Positions 1-6,119 of a DNA stretch of 11,557 nt are shown here, one piece after another. The notes beneath the pieces are model-generated. The model was not told the origin of the DNA. It searched no databases and was given only the letters and a program-made list of their open reading frames with translations. This stretch comes from JBEKYH01 sp049511115. GTDB taxonomy: Bacteria; Planctomycetota; Phycisphaerae; Tepidisphaerales; Tepidisphaeraceae. The translations under genes were made by a program, and so were the position numbers. Location: assembly GCA_049511115.1 (NCBI GenBank), contig JBEKYH010000121.1, positions 1 through 11,557 of the forward strand, read 5' to 3'. How positions within the stretch are numbered: the first letter of the stretch is position 1; the number at the start of each line of letters is the position of its first letter.

Positions 1-980
1 CTGAAATCGCTGTGGTTGTGAAAATAGAAGCCCATGCCTCCGACGATAAATGCCAGCAGAAAAAGCGGAATCATGATGATGCGGGCGGCCTCGGCTGCCG
101 GCATTGGCTTACTGAAGTAAAAGCCCTGAACCTTGTCGCAATCCATTGCCTGAAGCATCGCAAGCTGCTCACGTGTTTCAATTCCTTCGGCCACAAGCGT
201 CCAACCAAGATTGTGGGCCATTGTGATGATGGCCTGAATAACGGTCGCGCACTCACGCCGCCGGCCGATGTCCTGAACCAGGCTGCGATCGATCTTGATT
301 CCGTTGGGAGGCGGCCGGTGCAGAAAATTCAGCGACGAATAGCCCATGCCGAAATCGTCCAGTTCCAACTGGATGCCGAGAGCCTGCAAATCGTTGAGGA
401 CGCCGATGACCGAATCCGTGTTCTGAATCATCATGCTCTCGGTGATTTCAAGACTCACACATTGCGGATCGATACCAGTCTCGTCGAGGATTTTCTTGAC
501 GCGCCCGACGAAATCCGGAACGGCCAACTGCGGGGCAGAGAGGTTGATGCTCATCCGCAGGTTCTCAAACGATGGGAATTGTCGTTGCCACCGCTTGAGT
601 TGTCGGCAGGCCTCCGTCATCACCCAGAATCCGATGGGGACGATCAGCCCGGTTTCTTCGCAGCGGGGAATGAAGTCATCGGGGGCGACAAGTCCCAATC
701 GTGGACTGTTCCATCGGACCAGAGCTTCAAATCCCTCCAGCGCTCCGCTGGTGAGCGAGATGATGGGCTGATAGTGAAGCACAAACTGCTTGCGTTCAAC
801 CGCCTGGCGCAATTCGAGTTCAAGTCTGGCGGTGACCTGGTTCAGGACGGTCGCGGGCGACAATTCTTCGTCCACTTGATCTCCGAACCCGTCGTCCGCC
901 AGCCTGAACCGCGCGACGCCCCTCGACGCCAGCGCGAGCGACTTGCGATCAAGTGACGCCGAATCGAGTGACGTATTCAT
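1..980 (-). CDS. EAL-domain c-di-GMP phosphodiesterase, 3' end outside the window
   Basis: Predicted to hydrolyse cyclic di-GMP to pGpG. The frame is open from ATG at 980 to the left edge (326 codons seen). GGAG lies 6 bases before the ATG. The EAL domain spans about residues 55-300 and has every catalytic motif I would expect: E85-A-L (FEALVRW), N146 (SINLS), E178 (LEIT), D208-D209 (DDFGMGYSSL), K229 (IKIDRSLV), E265 (AEGIET) and Q285. No GGDEF or sensor domain precedes it; the first 54 residues are featureless. Directly after the domain, residues about 303-321 form a hydrophobic helix (IPLFLLAFIVGGMGFYF), an unusual place for a membrane segment in this family. The gene starts 33 bases after the phosphoesterase stop on the same strand, so it may be the last gene of the ECF-controlled operon. 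Activity is inferred from motifs only. What follows the helix cannot be seen. Confidence 0.93.
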   Translation of the reverse strand, partial: MNTSLDSASLDRKSLALASRGVARFRLADDGFGDQVDEELSPATVLNQVTARLELELRQAVERKQFVLHYQPIISLTSGALEGFEALVRWNSPRLGLVAPDDFIPRCEETGLIVPIGFWVMTEACRQLKRWQRQFPSFENLRMSINLSAPQLAVPDFVGRVKKILDETGIDPQCVSLEITESMMIQNTDSVIGVLNDLQALGIQLELDDFGMGYSSLNFLHRPPPNGIKIDRSLVQDIGRRRECATVIQAIITMAHNLGWTLVAEGIETREQLAMLQAMDCDKVQGFYFSKPMPAAEAARIIMIPLFLLAFIVGGMGFYFHNHSDF

Positions 981-1013
981 CGACATCTCCAGTACAAAAC
1001 TGTCTCAACTCAC

Positions 1014-1997
1014 TTATGGCTGCGTTGCGGGAACGGCGTCGGCCAGCGTGGAGTCCGTCGTCGCCAGCATGCCGGTGTGCTCGACATAATCCACGCGGGT
1101 CAATCCGAGATAGCTTCGGAGTTTTTCGGCCGCGACGTTTTTCATCGGTCCGGGTGACTCCGCCGTGCCGGGCGCCGGTTGCGGAAATGCCGTGGACCGC
1201 GCGGTGTGGAAGGTGATGTTGCCTTCCACCTTCTGCAGGATTTGATGGATGTGGCCGTTGAGGACGCTGACCGATCCAAACCGCCTTAGAAGGCTCAATG
1301 CCTGGGCGCTATCCTCGGTACCCCAGCCCCATTGTTCGTAGACCGTCCAGAGCGGCACGTGCGCAAACACAACCACCGGCGTGCTGTCGCGCAACCCAGC
1401 GAGATCATTCTTCAGCCAGCCAAGTTGCTCGTCGCCAAGCACGCCGAGCGCGGTTTTACCGTTGCTGATGTTGGCCACGTTCACCAAGCCGACGAAATGA
1501 ACGCCTTTGTAATCGAAGCTTTGGTAGCCGGTCCCTTTGGTGCCTTTGCCGAATCGTTCCAGATACCGCTCGCCGTTATCGACGAAGTAATCGTGCTCGC
1601 CGGGGACGTAGAACGACTGCGGCGTTTTGATCGACTTCATCACCTGCGCGACGGTGTCAAACTCCGCCGGCTTGGACAAATGCGTGAGGTCGCCGGTATG
1701 CAGGACAAGCGACGGCCGCGTCGGCAACGCATTGATTCGTGCAACGGCGGTCTGAAAAGTGCCTACGACATCGGTGTAGACGTTCTTGTTAAATCCGACG
1801 TGGCTGTCACTCACCTGCACAAACGTGAAATCGGCGTCACTGGCGGTTGCGGCCGTCTCATCCGCGAAGGCCCGGGCGGTCAGAATGCCGCCCTTCATCG
1901 CCAGGACCATTCCCGCGCCGGCCCAGGCCATGCACTTGAGGAATCCACGGCGGTCGATGCCGTCGTTGCTTGCGTCTTGTTCAATAAAATCTGACAT
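1014..1997 (-). CDS. Tat-exported calcineurin-like metallophosphoesterase
   Basis: A 327-residue binuclear-metal phosphoesterase, probably periplasmic; the substrate is unknown. The N-terminus is a Tat signal: D-R16-R17-G-F-L-K, a hydrophobic stretch to about residue 40, and a likely cut after A-R-A-F-A (residue 45). Metal-site motifs appear in order: D64-S-H66, G102-D103, G133-E134-H135-D136, H213 (FAHVPL) and G248-H249-I-H251. The usual G-N-H-D is G-E-H-D here, which removes the Asn ligand; I recall the same variant in other cupredoxin-linked members, but cannot check. AGGAG lies 5 bases before ATG 1997. It sits 39 bases after the cupredoxin stop and is probably co-transcribed with it from the promoter at 2492-2520. 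The family is certain. The role, perhaps repair or phosphate-ester turnover during redox stress, is inference. Confidence 0.93.
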   Translation of the reverse strand: MSDFIEQDASNDGIDRRGFLKCMAWAGAGMVLAMKGGILTARAFADETAATASDADFTFVQVSDSHVGFNKNVYTDVVGTFQTAVARINALPTRPSLVLHTGDLTHLSKPAEFDTVAQVMKSIKTPQSFYVPGEHDYFVDNGERYLERFGKGTKGTGYQSFDYKGVHFVGLVNVANISNGKTALGVLGDEQLGWLKNDLAGLRDSTPVVVFAHVPLWTVYEQWGWGTEDSAQALSLLRRFGSVSVLNGHIHQILQKVEGNITFHTARSTAFPQPAPGTAESPGPMKNVAAEKLRSYLGLTRVDYVEHTGMLATTDSTLADAVPATQP

Positions 1998-2036
1998 GTT
2001 GGCTCCTAAAAAAGAGGGTTGGTTATTTCGCGGTTG

Positions 2037-2450
2037 TTATTTCACGGTGATGACACCGGTCATGTGCGGGTGAACTTTGCAGTAGTAGGCGTATGTGCCG
2101 GGTTTGCTGAAAGTGAACGAAAACTTGTCGTCGGTATCCAGCGGTCCGGAATCAAACGCAGGATCTTCGCCTTTCGCGGTCGCGGTGTGAGGCACATCGT
2201 CGGCGTTCTGCCAGGTGACGGTGGTGCCGACCGCAATCTGGAGCTCATTGGGCTCAAATGCGAAATTTTCGATCTTCACGTCCACCGCGGCTTGCGCTGC
2301 CGGCTGGGACGTTGGCTGCGAGGGTGAGGCGTAAGACGTGTCGGCCGCCGGCACCGGCGACTCCGAAGGCAATTGTGCCATCGCTCTTTGAAATCCAATT
2401 CCAGTAAATACAACTGAAACAGTTATTGCAAACACCTGTGCGGTCTTCAT
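2037..2450 (-). CDS. Secreted cupredoxin (amicyanin/plastocyanin-like type-1 copper protein)
   Basis: A 137-residue exported electron-transfer protein. Residues 1-25 form a signal peptide ending A-M-A, which looks Sec-type because no twin arginine is present. A Ser/Pro/Ala/Gln-rich linker follows to about residue 55, then a compact cupredoxin fold. Type-1 copper ligands are visible: H88 (VPHTAT) and C124-K-V-H127-P-H-M130, the C-x2-H-x2-M spacing of amicyanin and pseudoazurin. The protein ends right after the last strand (MTGVITVK). AGGAG precedes ATG 2450 by 6 bases. It follows the anti-sigma gene by 87 bases, and that gap contains its own ECF-type promoter. In context it is a regulon member that could carry electrons or bind copper in the envelope; its partner is not evident. 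Confidence 0.93.
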   Translation of the reverse strand: MKTAQVFAITVSVVFTGIGFQRAMAQLPSESPVPAADTSYASPSQPTSQPAAQAAVDVKIENFAFEPNELQIAVGTTVTWQNADDVPHTATAKGEDPAFDSGPLDTDDKFSFTFSKPGTYAYYCKVHPHMTGVITVK

Positions 2451-2491
2451 TTTAGACTCCTGTAAATGCGGACTTATTGCGCCGGCAAATA

Positions 2492-2520
2492 CCAGACTTG
2501 CCGATGTGACGTGTTATTCC
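2492..2520 (-). promoter_or_regulatory. ECF-type promoter of the cupredoxin-phosphoesterase genes
   Basis: On the minus strand the -35 element GGAATAA (2520-2514) is followed by exactly 16 bases and GTCTGG (2497-2492). Spacing and shape match the extracytoplasmic sigma class (compare E. coli sigma-E, GGAACTT with GTCTAA). Identical -35 and GTCT elements with the same spacing occur before the sigma gene and before tatA. Transcription would start near 2485, about 35 bases before the cupredoxin ATG. Assignment to the local sigma factor is inference. Confidence 0.72.
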
Positions 2521-2537
2521 ATCGAACTGCGATTTTG

Positions 2538-3317
2538 TCAGGAACGGGTCGAAGGCGACTTCTGTGCCTTGAACAGATCGACGAACTGCTGCAATTCAGC
2601 CGCGTTTACATCGGAAACCGCCCAGCAGACCATGCCTTTGCATTCAAAACGGATCAGATTGTAGCCCTGCTTCACTTCCGTTTCGGGCGACGCATCTCCC
2701 GGCCAGATGAAGAGATTGATGACATGCTTGTTCCGATGATAAACCAGAGCGGCGACTTTGCCCTCGTGCAGATAGTCGAGGCGTCCGCCAATCAGCGGAA
2801 AGCCAGCGGGCGCCAGATCGATCACGGGCGGCGCGAATTCGATTTTGCCGTCAAACCACGGCTTGACTGTGTGCTGGTCCGTCGATGCCACGTCAAGTAA
2901 ATGATCCGCCTCCAGCGACCGAACGTGCGAAGCCACCAATTCATCAATCTGTCCGCTCGGTGCGCCCGGCGACAAAAACAGCATCGCCGAGCTAACGACG
3001 ATCAGTAACCCTGCCGCCAGACTTGAAAACGCCATCGGCCTCATCCACCAGGCTGGCACGATCCTCATTTTCCCAGGAGCTTCCATCTCACCGGCTTCAG
3101 CTCGAATGGCTCGCTGCAATCGATCCCGCAGCGCTGACGATGCCGGATAGTAGATCGCCGGCTGCGATAGCGCTCGCCCAATAACCTGGGCCGCCTCCAA
3201 CTCCTTGCGGCAGTCTGGACAACCCGGCAAATGCCTTTCGATCTGCATCGCGGCCGATATGTCGAGTTCGTCATCGACATAGGCATGCAGAAATTGGCGG
3301 ACTTCATCGCAATTCAT
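2538..3317 (-). CDS. Membrane-bound anti-sigma factor with zinc-finger (ZAS-like) domain
   Basis: A 259-residue partner that should hold the neighbouring ECF sigma factor inactive. The cytoplasmic N-terminus carries H29-x3-C33-x2-C36 (HLPGCPDC), the zinc-binding anti-sigma motif, and an extra C3. One membrane helix lies at about residues 95-117 (SSLAAGLLIVVSSAMLFL). The remaining 140 residues would be periplasmic and contain stretches I recognise from this anti-sigma family (TVKPWFDGKIEF, GGRLDYL, HVINLFIWP). Two further cysteines (C226, C231) lie on the periplasmic side and could be redox-active, which is a guess. ATG 3317 overlaps the sigma stop (ATGA), with a Shine-Dalgarno (GAGG) inside the sigma 3' end, so the two are translationally coupled. 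The signal that releases the sigma factor is unknown. Confidence 0.92.
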   Translation of the reverse strand: MNCDEVRQFLHAYVDDELDISAAMQIERHLPGCPDCRKELEAAQVIGRALSQPAIYYPASSALRDRLQRAIRAEAGEMEAPGKMRIVPAWWMRPMAFSSLAAGLLIVVSSAMLFLSPGAPSGQIDELVASHVRSLEADHLLDVASTDQHTVKPWFDGKIEFAPPVIDLAPAGFPLIGGRLDYLHEGKVAALVYHRNKHVINLFIWPGDASPETEVKQGYNLIRFECKGMVCWAVSDVNAAELQQFVDLFKAQKSPSTRS

Positions 3318-3880
3318 CGCGCGCCCTCCTGGGCCGTTCTTGCCTGCGAAGGTTCATCCATCTCCATCAGCGTCGCCTGTAATTGCATTCGCCCCCTCGC
3401 CAGGCGCGACATTACCGTGCCGATGGGCACGCCCACAATTTTGCCGATCTCCTTGTAGCTCATCCCTTCCATCTCGCGCAGAACCAGTGTCTCGCGTAGC
3501 GCATCCGGCAGAGTTTCAATCGCCCGGCGAACCAAATCCACATTCGCCGCCCGAATAGCAATCGCCTGCGGATCGTAAACCTCACAATCGGCGGCTACCT
3601 CCGCGCCAACTTCGAGGCTCTGACCAGCCGCGGGGCTTTGCGAATCCTTATTTCGACGCAGCCAGGTGAAGCTGGTATTCCGAACAATCGTCAGGAACCA
3701 AGCCCGAAAATCTCCGCCGCGAAATGAATCAAAGGCACGTAGCGCCTTGATGCATGACTCCTGCACGACATCCTGCGCATCCTGATCGTTCCGCACCAGC
3801 CAGCGCGCAAGGTTATTTGCCGCGTCCAATTGCTCAAGGACGGCTGACTCAAACTTCGAGGTCGCCGGATGCGAGCTCAA
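3314..3880 (-). CDS. ECF (sigma-70 family) RNA polymerase sigma factor
   Basis: A 188-residue group IV sigma factor. Region 2 covers about residues 20-80 (LARWLVRNDQDAQDVVQES, then FRAWFLTIVRNTSFTWLRRNK). Region 4 covers about 115-168 (LPDALRETLVLREMEGMSYKEIG, then GTVMSRLARGR, the recognition helix). Regions 1 and 3 are absent, as expected. The start is TTG 3880, with GGAGG 6 bases upstream. The ATG at 3885 is out of frame (ATG GAT TGA), and upstream the frame closes without another start. The gene overlaps its anti-sigma partner by four bases. The promoter at 3895-3923 looks autoregulated; its expected transcription start falls at the Shine-Dalgarno, so the leader may be only a few bases. 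I do not assign an ECF group number. Confidence 0.93.
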   Translation of the reverse strand: MSSHPATSKFESAVLEQLDAANNLARWLVRNDQDAQDVVQESCIKALRAFDSFRGGDFRAWFLTIVRNTSFTWLRRNKDSQSPAAGQSLEVGAEVAADCEVYDPQAIAIRAANVDLVRRAIETLPDALRETLVLREMEGMSYKEIGKIVGVPIGTVMSRLARGRMQLQATLMEMDEPSQARTAQEGAR

Positions 3881-3894
3881 TCCATGCCTCCAAA

Positions 3895-3923
3895 CAAGAC
3901 TCCACTGGCAGGGAGTTTATTCC
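3895..3923 (-). promoter_or_regulatory. ECF-type promoter of the sigma/anti-sigma operon (probable autoregulation)
   Basis: The minus strand reads GGAATAA (3923-3917), exactly 16 bases, then GTCTTG (3900-3895). The GGAATAA and GTCT elements and the spacing are the same as at 2492-2520 and 7667-7695. The start codon of the sigma gene is only 15 bases from the -10 element, so the mRNA would be almost leaderless. The remaining upstream DNA to 4044 shows no other feature I can support. Confidence 0.72.
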
Positions 3924-4044
3924 CGGACGCCAAAAACCGGGCGATTGAGCCTATTGCAAGCCACTGGGTAAGGCAATTCGCCTTCGGGACATTCGACTTC
4001 GGTCTCTGCGAAGGAATGCCCATTTGCCGTTAGGCATCCATGCA

Positions 4045-4965
4045 TCAGCGTCCGTGCGGCCGAATCGCAGTCGAGTGAATTCCGCTGCGAAAATTCTTTT
4101 TAACGAGGTCAATAAATCGAGTCGCCGCCAGCGGCCGCGTTCGGCCTTGACGCCAGGCGACGGCGATTTGCCGAGTCGGCTTGCCCGGACGAAGTGGTAG
4201 GTATCGACAGCGCCCGGAATGGTCCGCGGCGGCGGCCATTTCGGGAATCATGGAAACCCCCACATCCAATGCGACAAGCTCTAGGATCGTCAGCATCTGG
4301 GTCGTGCGACAGACCACGCGCCGGGATAGATGTCGCGCGGAGCAAAAGCCTTCGATCTGCCGGCCCAGACAATGCATATCGCTCAGAGTAACCGTGGGCT
4401 GGCCACGCAGATCAGCGATGGCAAGTTGCGATTTGCCTGCCGCCGCGTGATGCTCCGTAACGGCGACAAGCAGTTCTTCCTCGGCGAGAACCTCGATTTC
4501 CAGCAGCTCGTCGTCCAATGGGGTGCTGACCAGAGCGCAGTCAATCTCGCTATTTGCTAGTGCGTCGGCAAGTTGCTCGGTCAGAGCCTCTCGCACCGAA
4601 ATCTGGCAGTCCGGATGGGCCGCGTGGAACTTCTTCAGCGCCGGTGGCAGCAGATAAGGAGCCATTGTGGGAATGGCGCCGACGACTAACGTGCCCTGAC
4701 ACCCCGCCGCTTCGCGCTGGAGGTTGGCCTGTGCGTCCGACACCTGCGCCAGTATCTGCCGTGCACGGGGGAGAAGCGCACGCCCGGCGTCAGTGATCGA
4801 AATGCCCCGTCCGACTCGATCAAAGAGCTTGGCGCCCAGGAAGGATTCGAGCTTCTTCAACTGCTGGCTCAGCGACGGCTGCGCGACGTGGCAACGGTCG
4901 GCGGCACGGCTGACATTTCCGCATTCCGCGGCGGCGACAAAGTAGCGAAGCTGGTGAAGTTCCAT
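4045..4965 (-). CDS. oxyR: OxyR, peroxide-sensing LysR-type regulator
   Basis: A 306-residue LysR-family activator. The winged helix-turn-helix occupies residues 1-60 (LRYFVAAAECGNVSRAADRC, AQPSLSQQLKKLE, GAKLFDR). The effector domain runs from about 90 to 295. The redox pair of OxyR is conserved at the very positions known from E. coli: H198-C199-L...G-F-C208, eight residues between the cysteines. Peroxide oxidation to the C199-C208 disulfide is the known switch. ATG 4965 has AGGA 7 bases upstream. It diverges from the catalase cluster, and a 15-bp ATAG-N7-CTAT box overlaps its own start codon and ribosome binding site, which suggests autorepression as well as activation of the catalase genes. 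No terminator is obvious between its stop and the ECF promoter downstream. Confidence 0.95.
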   Translation of the reverse strand: MELHQLRYFVAAAECGNVSRAADRCHVAQPSLSQQLKKLESFLGAKLFDRVGRGISITDAGRALLPRARQILAQVSDAQANLQREAAGCQGTLVVGAIPTMAPYLLPPALKKFHAAHPDCQISVREALTEQLADALANSEIDCALVSTPLDDELLEIEVLAEEELLVAVTEHHAAAGKSQLAIADLRGQPTVTLSDMHCLGRQIEGFCSARHLSRRVVCRTTQMLTILELVALDVGVSMIPEMAAAADHSGRCRYLPLRPGKPTRQIAVAWRQGRTRPLAATRFIDLVKKNFRSGIHSTAIRPHGR

Positions 4966-4978
4966 AGGGATATCCTAT
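4964..4978. promoter_or_regulatory. OxyR-type binding box (ATAG-N7-CTAT)
   Basis: ATAG (4964-4967), seven bases, then CTAT (4975-4978) fits the outer bases of the OxyR dimer site. It covers the oxyR start codon and Shine-Dalgarno and ends eight bases before the -35 of the plus-strand promoter, a class I-like activating position. The second dimer site expected seven bases further right (4986-5000) is poorly conserved. Between it and the -10 is a separate perfect inverted repeat, AGTCGTC-TTG-GACGACT (4993-5009). Confidence 0.68.
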
Positions 4979-4986
4979 CGACAGTA

Positions 4987-5014
4987 TTCACAAGTCGTCT
5001 TGGACGACTATAGA
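4987..5014 (+). promoter_or_regulatory. Probable sigma-70 promoter of the catalase cluster
   Basis: TTCACA (4987-4992, five of six to TTGACA) and TATAGA (5009-5014) are 16 bases apart. Transcription would start near 5021, giving a leader of about 60 bases before the first gene. That leader holds a hairpin, CGCGGC-CGGA-GCCGCG (5043-5058). Together with the adjacent OxyR box this is a plausible peroxide-induced promoter; the start site is inferred. Confidence 0.5.
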
Positions 5015-5079
5015 TCACGGTGCTACTGTTTCGCAAGTTTCACGCGGCCGGAGCCGCGAGGCGTTTGCAGGAGTTGTTT

Positions 5080-5412
5080 ATGGAGAGCCGAGAAAGCACC
5101 GTTCTGACGGCGCCGCAACCTGCGTCAATGCGGTCATCGAGTCTTCGGACGGAACCGCCTTTGAAAGGTCGATTCCCGACATTGATCACACCTGACGCGC
5201 AGTCAGGCTTGAAACTGGCGTGCGAACTCACCGAAGAGCTTAACAACCAAATGGATCGGGCCAGATCCAAAGTGGAACATCCGGGTGGCATGAATTTCCT
5301 GCTGCCGCCGCGTGTTCCACCGGAAATCATCGGCGGCATTCTTTTCTACGCGATTGCCGCCGCCAACCACGGCTGGTCGAGTAACGCGGTAACGGCGGCC
5401 ACGACCAAATAG
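5080..5412 (+). CDS. Unknown 110-residue protein, first gene of the catalase cluster
   Basis: I do not recognise this protein. ATG 5080 is chosen because AGGAG lies 6 bases upstream and because the RBS-start block matches those of the next two genes. Residues 1-40 are Ser/Pro/Arg-rich and look disordered. Residues 45-65 (GLKLACELTEELNNQMDRARS) could be an amphipathic helix. A Pro-rich turn (LLPPRVPPE) is followed by a short hydrophobic stretch (IIGGILFYAIAAANHGW) that is marginal as a membrane helix. The start, M-E-x4-T-V-L-T, is spaced like the catalase start (M-E-x4-P-V-L-T). It should be the first gene transcribed from the OxyR-linked promoter, 55 bases before the chimeric ORF. Coding status is supported by the RBS, an uninterrupted frame and its position, not by homology. 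Confidence 0.7.
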   Translation: MESRESTVLTAPQPASMRSSSLRTEPPLKGRFPTLITPDAQSGLKLACELTEELNNQMDRARSKVEHPGGMNFLLPPRVPPEIIGGILFYAIAAANHGWSSNAVTAATTK

Positions 5413-5467
5413 GAAAGCCGCTTAGGTTTCGTAAGTGCCAACCCTAATTTGTTAACAGGAGTTGTTC

Positions 5468-6064
5468 ATGGAAACCAACAACCGTCCAGTTCTCACGACA
5501 GCCACCGATGCCCCGATTGGCCTCCAGCAGGCCATTACTGCCGGTCCCCGATCGCCGGAGCGGATATCCGAGCGGCTTTGTTACTTCAATGGCTCCACGG
5601 CCGATGGAGCTTTCCCGGTCACGACTGCCGTTGCCGGTGTCGGCCCGCAGCGCGACTACGCGGACCGTGTTCACGTTATTGTCGAGCTGGCCCGCCATCT
5701 TGCCTTGGTGCTGGGAGCCGAAGGAATCGAAACGCAGGACCAATTCGCGATGCATCCGTTGATCGATGGCGATGAGATGCATGGCTTCGATTTCAGCGAG
5801 CCAATGCCGACGGCGGAAGCCGAGGTCCATCTCGACAAAATTGTCTCAAGGAAGGAAGACCACCGCGGTCTGACCGGACCCATCGCGTGGGGGCGCTTTT
5901 TTGGAGAGGGCGGCCCGGAAAATCTACCGGCCGATTCCGATGCGCCGCCCGGAATTGAAGAGGTTGAGATCGTTGCCGATGGGCAGATCGCCGAGCCTGG
6001 CATGACGCCGCCCATGCTGGATCAGCCATCCATTGGCCTGAACTTCTTCGGGCAACGCAGCTGA
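5468..6064 (+). CDS. Chimeric ORF: catalase N-terminus joined to the end of an EAL domain
   Basis: A 198-residue ORF with AGGAG 6 bases before ATG 5468. Residues 1-28 match the start of the downstream catalase (21 of 28 residues; about 80% of bases by my hand alignment). Residues 31-55 (ERISER, then GS-x-A-x-G-x-F-x-V-T) match catalase 48-72, with 17 catalase residues lacking in frame and the catalytic His56 position occupied by Tyr39. Residues 57-127 match the C-terminal EAL segment of the gene at the left edge (AEGIET, then GFDFSEPMPTAEAE), about two thirds of bases identical over 57 codons. The front of the EAL domain, including EAL, Asn, DDFG and Lys, is absent, so no phosphodiesterase activity is possible. 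Residues 130-198 are acidic, Pro/Gly-rich and unrecognised. It may be a new small gene or a decaying fusion whose frame survives. Confidence 0.75.
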   Translation: METNNRPVLTTATDAPIGLQQAITAGPRSPERISERLCYFNGSTADGAFPVTTAVAGVGPQRDYADRVHVIVELARHLALVLGAEGIETQDQFAMHPLIDGDEMHGFDFSEPMPTAEAEVHLDKIVSRKEDHRGLTGPIAWGRFFGEGGPENLPADSDAPPGIEEVEIVADGQIAEPGMTPPMLDQPSIGLNFFGQRS

Positions 6065-6119
6065 CGCACGATTCAAATAATCCGCGGCAGAAGCCGCAGT
6101 CCGCTTATAGGAGTTATCC

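Noticed and set aside
12..956. Long plus-strand ORF (314 codons) at the left edge
   Set aside because: It is the antisense of the EAL gene, whose minus-strand frame carries every family motif. The plus frame has no recognisable domain.
1332..1994. Plus-strand ORF of 220 codons
   Set aside because: Antisense shadow of the metallophosphoesterase, with no RBS or motif.
4986..5000. Second OxyR dimer site at the canonical spacing
   Set aside because: ATTC and GTCT fit ATAG and CTAT poorly, so only the first dimer site is claimed.
5444..5830. Minus-strand ORF of 128 codons
   Set aside because: Antisense of the chimeric ORF. Its resemblance to the antisense of the left-edge EAL gene only reflects the base-level homology of the two EAL segments.
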